Assembly (NCBI GenBank): GCA_017559845.1
Contig: JAFYQQ010000069.1
Location: 1 to 48,320 of the forward strand
Length of the DNA: 48,320 nt
From: Bacteroidaceae bacterium
Lineage (GTDB): Bacteria; Bacteroidota; Bacteroidia; Bacteroidales; Bacteroidaceae
Reading direction: 5' to 3'
Under the pieces are notes generated by a model, which did no database searches, was not told where the DNA came from, and was given only the letters and a program-made list of their open reading frames with translations. The position numbers and the translations under genes were made by a program. Shown piece by piece: positions 35,677-44,266 of the stretch (positions within the stretch are counted from its first letter, which is position 1; each line of letters starts with the position of its first letter).

Positions 35677-36495
35677 ATGGTTCAAGAGAATTTTAAGTTT
35701 TACAAACCTTGTGAGTTGCTAAGATCTTACGTTAGGTATTATTGGGTATTCAAAAGTAAGCAAGCATTGGATACCTATACCTTTCCTATTGGTTGTCCTC
35801 AAATAATTTTTCACAAACAGAATCCGTTGTATATTCCAGAGTTAGATACAACCCAAAGCAAACTGACTATTAGCGGACAAGTTAATTTTTCGTCACACCT
35901 GTATGCCGATGGAAATATAGAGATGATTGTTGTCGTATTCTTTCCACATACAATGAATATGTTTCTTAATTTGCCGGCGTCACTTTTTTACAACCAAGAG
36001 ATTTCGGGTTATGACATTGAAGACAGGGAATTGAATGAATTGGCTGAACGAATTTTCGAATGTGCAGACAACTGTCTATGTGTGAATATGATAGAAAAGT
36101 GGTTGTTGGAGCGACTGGCCGGTAATATTGATCATACAGATTACGGAATTAGGCGTATTCATGTCGCCATCAAACAAATTTGTATGTATCCTCAGAATTC
36201 CGTGATGAGATTATCGTCTATCTGTTGTTTGAGTAAAAAACAGTTTGAACGAGACTTTAATTCATTGGTTGGAATGAATCCTAAGGAATATATTCGTATA
36301 GTCCGTTTCCAAAAGGCTTTGGCGTTATTGCAGCTAAAGCAACATGATATTAACCATACACAAATTGCTTATGCAAGTGGTTATGCAGACCAATCTCATT
36401 ACATAAGGGAGTTTAAAAGGATATCAGGATATACCCCAAAATCATTACTCAAAATATCAGAACCTTATTCAGATTTATTTACTATACCAGTCTGA
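35677..36495 (+). CDS. AraC-family transcriptional regulator
   Basis: The ATG at 35677 gives 272 residues; a longer open frame from 35401 runs through crcB and is not credible. The N-terminal half (FKFYKPCELLRSYVRYYWVF, FPIGCPQIIFHKQNP) matches the DUF6597-type sensor of many Bacteroidetes AraC proteins. The C-terminal half has the two helix-turn-helices: RLSSICCLSKKQFERDFNSL (helix one), YIRIVRFQKAL, then HTQIAYASGYADQSHYIREF (helix two), and SGYTPKSLL. The CAT-like gene 67 bases downstream is its likely target. G+C is lower than that of its neighbours, which may mean recent transfer. Confidence 0.88.
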   Translation: MVQENFKFYKPCELLRSYVRYYWVFKSKQALDTYTFPIGCPQIIFHKQNPLYIPELDTTQSKLTISGQVNFSSHLYADGNIEMIVVVFFPHTMNMFLNLPASLFYNQEISGYDIEDRELNELAERIFECADNCLCVNMIEKWLLERLAGNIDHTDYGIRRIHVAIKQICMYPQNSVMRLSSICCLSKKQFERDFNSLVGMNPKEYIRIVRFQKALALLQLKQHDINHTQIAYASGYADQSHYIREFKRISGYTPKSLLKISEPYSDLFTIPV

Positions 36496-36533
36496 ATGTC
36501 TCGTTTTTTCTATTTTCTGACCATACCTTCTTG

Positions 36534-36541
36534 TACTTTTG
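36534..36541 (+). promoter_or_regulatory. -7 promoter element of the CAT-like gene
   Basis: TACTTTTG matches TAnnTTTG, 21 bases before the ATG at 36563. The -33 site is poor, as expected for an activator-dependent promoter. Confidence 0.45.
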
Positions 36542-36562
36542 CACTTGAATTTAAAATGTAAA

Positions 36563-37186
36563 ATGATGAAAGAAGTAAATCCCAAAGAAACGAGTCGGGC
36601 TTATGCCTTTGAAATGTGGATGAATGCGCCAATGCCGATGGTTACATTATTCAAGACCCTTAATGTATCCAATCTTGTGAGAATCAGTAGAAAAACGGGT
36701 CTGAAATTCAATATGTTGATGTGTTATTGTATCGGTAGGGCAGCCAGTAAGATCAAGGAGTTTTATTTATTGCCCGTGGGCGATAAGTTGATGCAATATG
36801 ACAGCATCGCAGTAAATACGATAGTTGCTAATAGTAATGGTGAGGTAAGTTCGTGTGATATTCCATTTGTCAATGAATTGGATGAATTTAATCAACATTA
36901 TTTAGATCTGACCAAAAAAGTTGCTGACAGTTGCATCAATCATGACCTTAACGACTATATGGTTATTGGTACATCTGCATTAGCCAAGTACGAAATAGAC
37001 GGTGCGGTAGGCATGTATAGCGGTGTGTTTAACAACCCGTTCCTTATTTGGGGTAAATACAGGCACAGTTGGTTTACAACCTTGCTTACTGTTTCATTTC
37101 AATTTCACCACACACAAATGGATGGTGCACATGCGTCAATGTTTTTGGATGGAATTCAGTTTGAAATAAATAAACTGAAAATATAA
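36563..37186 (+). CDS. chloramphenicol acetyltransferase-like (CatA-like) O-acetyltransferase
   Basis: The 207-residue protein has the CAT fold. The catalytic pair is in VSFQFHHTQMDGAHAS: H183 is the base and D187 keeps the usual H-xxx-D spacing of the HHxxxDG signature. LKFNMLMCYCIGRAASKI and the YSGVFNNPFLIWGKY block also agree. I choose the ATG at 36563; a TTG at 36539 would extend it by eight residues through the -7 box. Many CatA-like proteins in Bacteroidetes have no proven drug activity, so I call the family and not resistance. The AraC gene just upstream probably controls it. Confidence 0.85.
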   Translation: MMKEVNPKETSRAYAFEMWMNAPMPMVTLFKTLNVSNLVRISRKTGLKFNMLMCYCIGRAASKIKEFYLLPVGDKLMQYDSIAVNTIVANSNGEVSSCDIPFVNELDEFNQHYLDLTKKVADSCINHDLNDYMVIGTSALAKYEIDGAVGMYSGVFNNPFLIWGKYRHSWFTTLLTVSFQFHHTQMDGAHASMFLDGIQFEINKLKI

Positions 37187-37196
37187 GTTACAAATA

Positions 37197-37229
37197 TCCG
37201 GCCATTTTCCTTATGCGAAGATGGCCGGA
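37197..37229. terminator. hairpin between convergent CAT-like and gdhA genes
   Basis: TCCGGCCAT (37197-37205) is exactly complementary to ATGGCCGGA (37221-37229). It sits between two stops, so it probably ends both transcripts although T runs are weak. Confidence 0.55.
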
Positions 37230-37259
37230 AGTGAGTGTAATGTATTATATTATAAACGT

Positions 37260-38597
37260 TTATACGATACCTTGTGCCATCATGGCGCGGGCCACTTTCA
37301 TGAATCCGGCGATGTTGGCTCCCTTCATATAATTGATGTATCCGTTGGGTTCGGTTCCGTATTTTACGCATTGTGTGTGAATGTCGTTCATGATGCGATG
37401 CAGGTTTTTGTCCACTTCTTCTTCGCTCCAGGAAATGTGCATGGCATTTTGCGACATTTCCAGTCCCGATGTGGCCACGCCGCCGGCATTGACTGCCTTG
37501 CCGGGACCATACATGATGCCGGATTTTATGAAGAGATCAATGGCTTCGGGACGGCATCCCATGTTGGATACTTCGCCTACGCACATCACGCCGTTGTCTA
37601 TAAGTTGTTGGGCATCCTGTTCGTTCAATTCGTTCTGTGTGGCACAGGGCATGGCTATGTCCACCTTTTGCTCCCAGGGTTTCTTGCCGGGATAGAATGT
37701 GGCACAAGGGAATTGTTCGGCATAGGGGGCCACTATGTCATTGCCGGACTCCCTGAGTTCCAACATATAATCTATCTTTTCTCCACTTATGCCCTCTGGG
37801 TCGTATACATATCCGTCTGGTCCGGAGATGGTTACCACCTTTGCGCCCAGTTCGGTCGCTTTCTTGGCGGCTCCCCATGCCACGTTTCCGAAACCGGATA
37901 TGGCAACGGTTTTTCCCTTGAAGCTGGTGCCCATGTCCTTGAGCATGGACTGTACAAAGTAGCAGGCGCCAAAGCCGGTGGCTTCGGGGCGTATGAGGGA
38001 ACCACCAAAGTCGATGCCTTTTCCGGTGAAGGTTCCTGTGTGTTCGTGGGTGAGCTTCTTGTACATTCCGTACATGTATCCCACCTCTCGGCCGCCCACG
38101 CCAATGTCGCCTGCCGGAACATCGGTGTCCGGACCAATGAAACGCCACAATTCCAGCATGAATGCCTGGCAGAAACGCATTATTTCAGCATTGCTCTTTC
38201 CGCGTGGTGAAAAGTCGGAACCGCCTTTTCCACCGCCCATGGGAAGTGTGGTGAGGGCATTCTTGAAGGTTTGCTCAAATCCCAGGAACTTGAGGATGGA
38301 GAGGGTTACGGAGGCGTGGAAGCGTATGCCGCCCTTGTAGGGGCCAATGGCGTTGTTGAACTGTACGCGATAGCCCAGATTGGTCTGTACCTCGCCCTTG
38401 TCGTCCACCCAAGTGACGCGGAAGGTGAAGATGCGGTCTGGCTCCACCAGTCGCTCTATGATTTTTGCCTTTTCAAATTCGGGGTGCTTGTTGTAGATTT
38501 CCTCTATGGAAACCAACACTTCCTTTACGGCTTGCAGATATTCCATTTCGCCGGGGTGCTTTGCCTCGAGCGACGCCATAATCTTATCAATTTTCAT
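37260..38597 (-). CDS. gdhA: NADP-type glutamate dehydrogenase
   Basis: GdhA aminates 2-oxoglutarate to glutamate, joining carbon and nitrogen metabolism. The 445-residue length is typical of the hexameric bacterial enzyme. GPYKGGIRFHASV is at 85-97, the catalytic K124 lies in PMGGGKGGSDFSPRGKS, and D164 in PAGDIGVGGRE. The Rossmann segment is AISGFGNVAWGAAKKATELG. Cofactor choice is inferred from family only. A 9-base-pair inverted repeat spans the promoter (38659-38692), suggesting a regulator. Confidence 0.96.
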   Translation of the reverse strand: MKIDKIMASLEAKHPGEMEYLQAVKEVLVSIEEIYNKHPEFEKAKIIERLVEPDRIFTFRVTWVDDKGEVQTNLGYRVQFNNAIGPYKGGIRFHASVTLSILKFLGFEQTFKNALTTLPMGGGKGGSDFSPRGKSNAEIMRFCQAFMLELWRFIGPDTDVPAGDIGVGGREVGYMYGMYKKLTHEHTGTFTGKGIDFGGSLIRPEATGFGACYFVQSMLKDMGTSFKGKTVAISGFGNVAWGAAKKATELGAKVVTISGPDGYVYDPEGISGEKIDYMLELRESGNDIVAPYAEQFPCATFYPGKKPWEQKVDIAMPCATQNELNEQDAQQLIDNGVMCVGEVSNMGCRPEAIDLFIKSGIMYGPGKAVNAGGVATSGLEMSQNAMHISWSEEEVDKNLHRIMNDIHTQCVKYGTEPNGYINYMKGANIAGFMKVARAMMAQGIV

Positions 38598-38646
38598 AAT
38601 ACTTCAGTTTTAAAGGTTATTTACATTTTGATAGTGTTTCCTGCTA

Positions 38647-38692
38647 CAAATATAGTTGTTTTATGCCAATTTTGGGCAAAAAAGGCATAAAA
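38647..38692 (-). promoter_or_regulatory. gdhA promoter with an overlapping inverted repeat
   Basis: Minus-strand TATATTTG (38647-38654) is the -7 box; TTTG (38677-38680) lies 22 bases upstream. TTTTATGCC (38659-38667) and GGCATAAAA (38684-38692) are exact complements enclosing the -33 site, an operator-like arrangement. Confidence 0.55.
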
Positions 38693-38739
38693 CGTGTGTT
38701 TATATTGATAAAATGTAAAGTTGCTGTTGCAAACTAAGG

Positions 38740-39174
38740 TTATAAAATAGCTTTGTTTTGCTTACACTTGGGACAGATGCCTTTTATGATGAAGTTTGCG
38801 GAATTGACCACAAAATCTTCGGGCAGTTCCACTCGGGGGATGTTGATGTGGTGGAGACAGTAGGTCTGTCCGCAGGCCTCGCAATAGAAGTGTACGTGCT
38901 GGTCGTCGTAGGAATCGTGACTATGGCTGTTGCACAGTTCATATTTGAGCGAGCCGCTTCCGTCCTCTATGGTATGCACCAGATTGTTCTTGAGCAAGAG
39001 GTTGAGCGTGCGGAATATGGTGCTGCGGTCAGCCGTGACCATGCGGTCCTCCATCTGTTTCAGGCTGATGGGGTGTTTGCATTGTTCCAGCACACGATAT
39101 ACCAGAATGCGCATGGCTGTGGGCTTTACGCCACATTCCAGCAGGTATTTTTCTATTTCTTCATTACGGTCCAT
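38740..39174 (-). CDS. Fur-family metal-responsive repressor
   Basis: The 144-residue protein, started at MDRNEEIEKY (39174), has the family winged helix (ISLKQMEDRMVTADRSTIFR) and a dimer domain. HVHFYCEACGQTYC (93-106) and CPKC (134-137) supply C98, C101, C134 and C137 for the structural zinc, and nearby His/Glu the sensor site. Whether it senses iron, zinc or peroxide (Fur, Zur or PerR) cannot be told. The longer frame from 39225 overlaps the kinase gene and begins with a Ser/Pro-rich, unrelated stretch. It is third in the cobB-kinase-fur operon. A Fur protein could control the xus-like operon 8 kb away; that is speculation. Confidence 0.86.
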   Translation of the reverse strand: MDRNEEIEKYLLECGVKPTAMRILVYRVLEQCKHPISLKQMEDRMVTADRSTIFRTLNLLLKNNLVHTIEDGSGSLKYELCNSHSHDSYDDQHVHFYCEACGQTYCLHHINIPRVELPEDFVVNSANFIIKGICPKCKQNKAIL

Positions 39175-39196
39175 TGTGCAAGTGGGGGAGGGTGAA

Positions 39197-40855
39197 TCAG
39201 TATTTGAATGAACTGCCACCGGCAAACTCGCGCAACAAGGATGTGGGGGGCACCTGGTCTACGGGAATGCTGCGGAAATAGTGGAGGAATCTCTTAAGTC
39301 GTTTTGCCTCAGCATATTCCACCTCGCGCTCGCTCACACCTTCCAGGATGGACAGCACCTTTTCCTTGATGACGGATATTTCGTACAGAAGGGCGCTGTT
39401 GAACGTTACGTCGGCATAAATTTGGAAGGGGATGATCCACTTTTCCTCGCCTGCGGTTACACTGGGACAGCGGCGAATGGTCTGCAGGGCGGAATAGCCG
39501 CGGTACTGATAGTCGCGGACAATGCGGCGCATGAGTCTGATGTCCTGTGTGGGGATGCAGTTGTGGTCGTCGAGTTGGATGGTGGTGAGGGCGGAAACGT
39601 AGATGCGGAATTTCTCTTCGTCCGGAATCTGCTGTGTGAGGATGGGGTTCAGCGCATGGTTTCCTTCAAGAATGAGGATGTCGTCTGGCCCAATCTTGAG
39701 TTTCTTGCCTTCGAAAACACGCTGTCCGCTCTGGAAGTCATAGCGCGGGAGTTCCACTTCCTTTCCTTCGAGCAGCTCGTTCATCTGCTGGTTGAAGAAC
39801 TTGGTGTCCACGGCTTGGATGCACTCGAAGTCATACTCGCCCTTCTCGTCGAGCGGAGTGTCCACTCGGTTCACAAAGTAGTCGTCCGTGCTGAGGGTAT
39901 AGGGTTTCAGTCCGCAGGCCATCAGCAGAATGGCAAGGCGCTTGCTGGTTGTGGTCTTTCCGCTGCTGCTGGGACCGGCAATGAGTACCAGGCGCGAATG
40001 GCGTTCGGCAATCTCGTCCACAATGTGGTTGAGTTTCTTGTCCTGAAGCGCTTCGCTTACGTTTATCAGTTCTGTGGCATGTCCGCTCATTACGGCCATG
40101 TTGAAATCGCCCACGTTTCGGATGCCCAGAATGTCTTGCCAGCGATGGTGTTCGCGGATGACATCCACCATTTGAGACTGTTCGGTGGTGTTTTCCAGCT
40201 TTGAGGGGTCTTTCAGCGAGGGCACGCGAAGCAGCATGCCGTCCATGTAATATACAAGGTCGAAGAGATGGAGCTGGCCGGTGTGGGTGAGCAGGCAGGA
40301 ATAGAAATTGCCCACGGTATCGCCCAGCTTGTTATAGTCTGTGTACAGTTTGTCAATGCTCTCCAGCAGCTTTACCTTGCTTTTCATATTCTTTTCGGAG
40401 AACAGTTCAATGGCTTCTTCCACAGGACATTGTGTGTCGCTTATGGGCAGGTCTTCGGCAATGATTTCCTGCATGCGAAGGCGCAGGCTGCTGATGTCTT
40501 CTTCGCTGATTTCCCGGCCCAGGCACAACTCGCAATAGAAACCGCCGTTTACGGGGGCGCTGATGAGCAGTTTTTTGTCGGGATAGAGGTCTTCGGCAGC
40601 CTTGACCAGCACAAGGAAGAGCGTGCGGACGTAGGTGCGCATTCCGGTCATGCTGTAAAGACTGAGGAACTCCACGTCCTTGTTGTTATAGAAGCGGAAG
40701 TTCATGCCCTGAACCTTGTTGTTTACCAGTGCGGCCATAGGACCGTATTCCATGTCCAGCCCAGAGGCGGCATAGACCTCGGAAAGCGTGCTTCCCAAGG
40801 GTGCGGTTATGACCTTATTATTGTTCTTGCATCTTATTTTCAGAGAGTTGTCCAT
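39197..40855 (-). CDS. TGS-like domain/uridine kinase-like P-loop protein
   Basis: The 552-residue protein has an N-terminal TGS-like domain (about 1-70, GSTLSEVYAASG), a middle domain resembling the editing domain of threonyl-tRNA synthetase, and a kinase domain with Walker A at LIAGPSSSGKTTTSKR (291-306). VELPRYDFQSGQRVFEGK is the nucleoside-binding region of uridine kinase relatives, and ILILEGNHALNP follows. Large nucleoside kinases of this plan are common in Bacteroidales; the true substrate is not firmly known to me. It starts four bases after the sirtuin gene and precedes the fur-family gene by 22. Confidence 0.86.
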   Translation of the reverse strand: MDNSLKIRCKNNNKVITAPLGSTLSEVYAASGLDMEYGPMAALVNNKVQGMNFRFYNNKDVEFLSLYSMTGMRTYVRTLFLVLVKAAEDLYPDKKLLISAPVNGGFYCELCLGREISEEDISSLRLRMQEIIAEDLPISDTQCPVEEAIELFSEKNMKSKVKLLESIDKLYTDYNKLGDTVGNFYSCLLTHTGQLHLFDLVYYMDGMLLRVPSLKDPSKLENTTEQSQMVDVIREHHRWQDILGIRNVGDFNMAVMSGHATELINVSEALQDKKLNHIVDEIAERHSRLVLIAGPSSSGKTTTSKRLAILLMACGLKPYTLSTDDYFVNRVDTPLDEKGEYDFECIQAVDTKFFNQQMNELLEGKEVELPRYDFQSGQRVFEGKKLKIGPDDILILEGNHALNPILTQQIPDEEKFRIYVSALTTIQLDDHNCIPTQDIRLMRRIVRDYQYRGYSALQTIRRCPSVTAGEEKWIIPFQIYADVTFNSALLYEISVIKEKVLSILEGVSEREVEYAEAKRLKRFLHYFRSIPVDQVPPTSLLREFAGGSSFKY

Positions 40856-40859
40856 TGTG

Positions 40860-41567
40860 CTAAAGGTTATTCGATTTTAAAAGTTGTATCAGTTCTTCCA
40901 TACCCTCGGAAGCCCCTTTCATGATGTGGGTGAAGCGGTGGTTGCTGTTCCATTTTACGGGTTTGGGGTCAATGAGGTAGATGGGACATTCGTCTGGTAC
41001 GAATTGGGTGAGTCCGGCGGCAGGATAGACGTTCAGGCTGGTGCCTATGATGATGTAGATGTCTGCCAAAGCACTCATTTCCGCGGCCATCTCAATTTGT
41101 GGCACGGGTTCGCCAAACCAGACGATGAAAGGGCGCAGCTGGCTTCCGTCTGCTGAAAGGTCGCCAATCTTCACTTCAAGGTGGTCGGTATCAAGCGTGC
41201 GGATGTACTTGGGGTTGTTGGGCTGCAGGCTGCTGGTCACCTTCATCAGCTCGCCGTGCAGATGGATTACGTTGGTGCTGCCTGCCTGTTCGTGCAGATT
41301 GTCCACGTTCTGTGTGATGACGGCCACCTCATAGTCTTTTTCCAACTGTGCCACAAGCCGATGCGCCTTGCAGGGCTTTACCTGGAGCAATTGACTGCGG
41401 CGCAGATTGTAGAATTCGGTAACCAGAGCGGGGTCTCTCTCCCAACCTTCTGGGGTGCATACCTGTTCCACATTATAGTGTTCCCACAGACCGCCGTTGT
41501 CGCGGAATGTGCTGATACCACTTTCGGCACTTATGCCGGCACCGGTCAAAACAATTACTTTCTTCAT
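40860..41567 (-). CDS. cobB: NAD-dependent protein deacylase (sirtuin)
   Basis: The 235-residue sirtuin removes acyl groups from lysines using NAD. GAGISAESGISTFRDNGGLW (9-28) is the NAD site, TQNVDNLH (85-92) the core and H104 (HLHGE) the catalytic histidine. Y53 and R56 (EFYNLRR) are the acidic-acyl pair of the SIRT5/E. coli CobB class, so desuccinylase or demalonylase activity is likely. The usual zinc cysteines are missing: the HGE-to-WFGE segment has no cysteine at all. A stable zinc-less fold is seen in related Bacteroidetes proteins as far as I recall. It starts the cobB-kinase-fur operon. Confidence 0.9.
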   Translation of the reverse strand: MKKVIVLTGAGISAESGISTFRDNGGLWEHYNVEQVCTPEGWERDPALVTEFYNLRRSQLLQVKPCKAHRLVAQLEKDYEVAVITQNVDNLHEQAGSTNVIHLHGELMKVTSSLQPNNPKYIRTLDTDHLEVKIGDLSADGSQLRPFIVWFGEPVPQIEMAAEMSALADIYIIIGTSLNVYPAAGLTQFVPDECPIYLIDPKPVKWNSNHRFTHIMKGASEGMEELIQLLKSNNL

Positions 41568-41588
41568 GTAAATCCATGTTAATTAACG

Positions 41589-41596
41589 CAAAAATA
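41589..41596 (-). promoter_or_regulatory. -7 promoter element of the cobB-kinase-fur operon
   Basis: TATTTTTG on the minus strand matches TAnnTTTG, 21 bases before the cobB ATG. No -33 element is obvious. Confidence 0.4.
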
Positions 41597-41640
41597 CGAA
41601 AAAAAAACATAAGGATGGGCATTAGATGAATAAAAAGTAG

Positions 41641-41648
41641 TAATTTTG
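41641..41648 (+). promoter_or_regulatory. -7 promoter element of the FKBP gene trio
   Basis: TAATTTTG matches TAnnTTTG, 30 bases before the first FKBP start. Confidence 0.45.
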
Positions 41649-41678
41649 CGCCGCATTAGAGACATTATATATAAAAAG

Positions 41679-42263
41679 ATGGATAAAATAAGTTATGCTT
41701 TGGGTCTTGGAATAGGCCACCAGCTCAAGAACATGGGCATTGAGAATTTTAGTGTTGAAGACTTTGCGCAGAGCATCAAGGACGTGATGGAAGACAAGGC
41801 TACCGCCATGACTTCACAGGAAGCACAGGCCCTGCTGAACACTTATTTCCAGGAAAAGCAAAAGGCAGAATCACAGAAGGCCATCAGCGAAGGAAAGGCC
41901 TTCCTGGAGGAAAATGCCAAGAAGGAGGGTGTGGTTACGACAAAGAGCGGACTGCAATACGAAATCCTGACCGAGGGAACCGGCAAGCAGCCCAAGGCCA
42001 CCGACACCGTGCGTTGCCACTATGAGGGAAGCCTTATCAACGGTTCTGTATTTGACAGCAGCTACAAGCGCGGCGAACCCGCCGAGTTCGGACTGAGCCA
42101 GGTAATTCCCGGATGGACCGAAGGCGTTCAGCTGATGAAGGAAGGCGCAAAGTACCGCTTCTACATTCCCTATCTGTTGGGTTATGGCGAAAACGGTGCC
42201 GGAAGCAGTATTCCTCCCTACAGCACCCTGATCTTCGATGTAGAGTTAATAAAAGTATTATAA
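41679..42263 (+). CDS. FKBP-type peptidyl-prolyl isomerase, cytosolic
   Basis: The ATG at 41679 (MDKISYALGLGIGHQLKNMG) gives 194 residues; a TTG at 41646 would add eleven residues and overlap the -7 box. Residues 1-85 are an FkpA/Mip-like helical dimer domain (SVEDFAQSIKDVMEDKATAM). Residues about 90-194 are the FKBP fold with SGLQYEILTEGTGKQPKATD, VFDSSYKRGEPAEF, GWTEGVQLMKEGAKYRFYIP and SSIPPYSTLIFDVEL. There is no signal peptide. It catalyses prolyl isomerisation in the cytosol and shares an operon with two exported paralogues (24-base gap). Confidence 0.92.
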   Translation: MDKISYALGLGIGHQLKNMGIENFSVEDFAQSIKDVMEDKATAMTSQEAQALLNTYFQEKQKAESQKAISEGKAFLEENAKKEGVVTTKSGLQYEILTEGTGKQPKATDTVRCHYEGSLINGSVFDSSYKRGEPAEFGLSQVIPGWTEGVQLMKEGAKYRFYIPYLLGYGENGAGSSIPPYSTLIFDVELIKVL

Positions 42264-42287
42264 AAATAATTATCAGTTAAAATTAAA

Positions 42288-43157
42288 ATGAAAAAGTTTG
42301 GTTTTATTTGTGCTGCCGTTCTCGCAGCATTGATGTCTTCTTGTGGAAACGGAACTCCCACAGCAGACATGAAGAGTGATTTGGATTCTTTGAGCTATGC
42401 AGTAGGTATGGCACAGACCCAGGGTCTGAAGGAATATCTGGTACAGCGCATGGGCGTGGATACCGTTTACATCAACGAGTTTATCAAGGGTTTGAACGAA
42501 GGAGCAAACGCTGGTGATGACAAGAAGAACACCGCTTACTATGCAGGTATCCAGATTGGTCAGCAGATCAGCCAGCAGATGGTAACCGGCCTGAACAACG
42601 AACTGTTCGGCGAGGACAGCACCAAGACCATCAGCCTGAAGAACTTCATGGCAGGTTTCGTTGCCGGAACCACTGGTAAGGGCGGTCTCATGAGCGTAGA
42701 GGATGCCGGTAAGATGGCTCAGGCCAAGATGCAGGTTATCAAGGCTCAGCACATGGAAGAGGTTTACGGACCCAACAAGAAGGCTTGTGAAGAGTTCATG
42801 GCCAAGATTGCCAAGAAGGAAGGAATCAAGAAGCTGGAGAACGGTGTGTTCTACGAAGTGTTGGTTGAAGGCAAGGGCGAGATTCCCGCTGACACCAGCC
42901 GTGTAAAGGTTAACTACGAAGGTAAGCTCATCAACGATTCAATCTTCGACAGCTCTTATGAGCGCAACGAGCCCACTACCTTCCGTTGCAACCAGGTAAT
43001 CCCCGGATGGACAAACGCTCTGACTCACATGCCCGTTGGTTCTACCTGGATGGTTTACATTCCCCAGGATCAGGCTTATGCTGACCGCAAGGCTGGTATG
43101 ATCGATCCCTTCTCTTGTCTGATTTTCAAGATTGAACTCCTCGGCATCGAGAAGTAA
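42288..43157 (+). CDS. FKBP-type peptidyl-prolyl isomerase, lipoprotein
   Basis: The 289-residue paralogue has a lipoprotein signal (FGFICAAVLAALMSSC, C19), a Mip-like helical region (LSYAVGMAQTQGLKEYLVQ), and an FKBP domain from about 180 with FDSSYERNEPTTF and GWTNALTHMPVGSTWMVYIP. It is expected to fold proteins in the periplasm while anchored to a membrane. It is second in the trio and is followed by the third gene after five bases, so translation is probably coupled. Confidence 0.93.
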   Translation: MKKFGFICAAVLAALMSSCGNGTPTADMKSDLDSLSYAVGMAQTQGLKEYLVQRMGVDTVYINEFIKGLNEGANAGDDKKNTAYYAGIQIGQQISQQMVTGLNNELFGEDSTKTISLKNFMAGFVAGTTGKGGLMSVEDAGKMAQAKMQVIKAQHMEEVYGPNKKACEEFMAKIAKKEGIKKLENGVFYEVLVEGKGEIPADTSRVKVNYEGKLINDSIFDSSYERNEPTTFRCNQVIPGWTNALTHMPVGSTWMVYIPQDQAYADRKAGMIDPFSCLIFKIELLGIEK

Positions 43158-43162
43158 TCGTC

Positions 43163-44062
43163 ATGAAGCACATAAGAATATTTTGTTTCTCTTTACTGGC
43201 GCTGTGTTGCATCGGCACCATGGCTGCCGGTAAAAAGAAAACCAAGAAGGATAAGAAAGCGCCCGTGGAAGTGGTGGATACCGTAAGCGTGGATACGTTC
43301 AGCTATGCTTGCGGAAAGGCCAACACCCAGGGTCTGAAGAACTATTTGGTGCAGCGTCTGGGCATGGACACCACCTACATGGATGATTTCATGAAAGGTT
43401 TTGACCAGATTCTTCTCACCGAAGCCGACAAGAAGGCCAAGGCCCGATTGGCCGGAATAGAAATCCGCACACAGTTGGAAACCCAGATTCTTCCCAACGT
43501 GAACAAGCAGATCAGCGACTCTGCAGACATCGTAGTAAAGGATATGTTCATCCAGGGTTTCAAGGACGGTCTCATGGGAGCCAACATGCACATCAGCATG
43601 GACAGCACCCAGAAGATTGTGTCCAAGCAGGCAGCTTATTATCAGAAGGTAAAGACAGAGAAATTGTATGGCGCCAACCGTGCAGCCGGAGAAGAATTCC
43701 TCAAGTTGAACGCCAAGAAGGACAGCGTAAAGACCACTCCTTCTGGTCTCCAGTACAAGGAAATCAAGACCGGAACCGGAGAAAAGCCCCAGCCCACGCA
43801 CAAGGTAACGGTACACTACGAAGGCCGCCTCATTGACGGAACCGTATTTGACAGCAGTTACCAGCGCAACAAGCCCGCCACCTTTGCCTGTGGCCAGGTG
43901 ATAAAGGGATGGACCGAAGCCCTCACCATGATGCCTGTAGGCAGCAAGTGGGAGCTGTACATTCCCCAGGAACTGGGTTACGGAGCGCGCGAGCAGGCCA
44001 AGATTCCTCCCTTCTCTACCCTCATTTTCACAGTGGAATTACTTGGAATAGAGAAACAATAA
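43163..44062 (+). CDS. FKBP-type peptidyl-prolyl isomerase, exported
   Basis: The 299-residue paralogue has a signal peptide (RIFCFSLLALCCIGTMAA) followed by a basic run (KKKTKKDKKA), then a Mip-like dimer region (DTFSYACGKANTQGLKNYLV, shared almost word for word with the upstream gene), and an FKBP domain from about 190 (VFDSSYQRNKPATF, GWTEALTMMPVGSKWELYIP). It is probably periplasmic. The similarity of all three genes points to tandem duplication with divergence of the export signal. A strong terminator follows. Confidence 0.93.
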   Translation: MKHIRIFCFSLLALCCIGTMAAGKKKTKKDKKAPVEVVDTVSVDTFSYACGKANTQGLKNYLVQRLGMDTTYMDDFMKGFDQILLTEADKKAKARLAGIEIRTQLETQILPNVNKQISDSADIVVKDMFIQGFKDGLMGANMHISMDSTQKIVSKQAAYYQKVKTEKLYGANRAAGEEFLKLNAKKDSVKTTPSGLQYKEIKTGTGEKPQPTHKVTVHYEGRLIDGTVFDSSYQRNKPATFACGQVIKGWTEALTMMPVGSKWELYIPQELGYGAREQAKIPPFSTLIFTVELLGIEKQ

Positions 44063-44080
44063 ATTTGCATACAACACAAG

Positions 44081-44130
44081 AACACCCCTTAAAGGCCACG
44101 AAACAGGCTTTTAAGGGGTGTTTTGTTTTT
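44081..44130 (+). terminator. intrinsic terminator of the FKBP operon
   Basis: AACACCCCTTAAA (44081-44093) and TTTAAGGGGTGTT (44110-44122) form an exact stem followed by TTGTTTTT. Confidence 0.9.
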
Positions 44131-44266
44131 CTATAAATTATACCATTAGCTTTTGGCCATTGGCGAATAAAAAAGTCAACAGCTAACGGCCAACAGAAAA
44201 AGTAAATAATCTTTACAAAACAAGGAAGCGTAAAGACACAAATTTTAACGCAACAAAGAAGATACC

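Noticed and set aside
39175..39225. Upstream start of the Fur-family gene (MPVAVHSN...)
   Set aside because: It overlaps the kinase gene and its residues are not family-like; MDRNEEIEKY at 39174 fits the family start.
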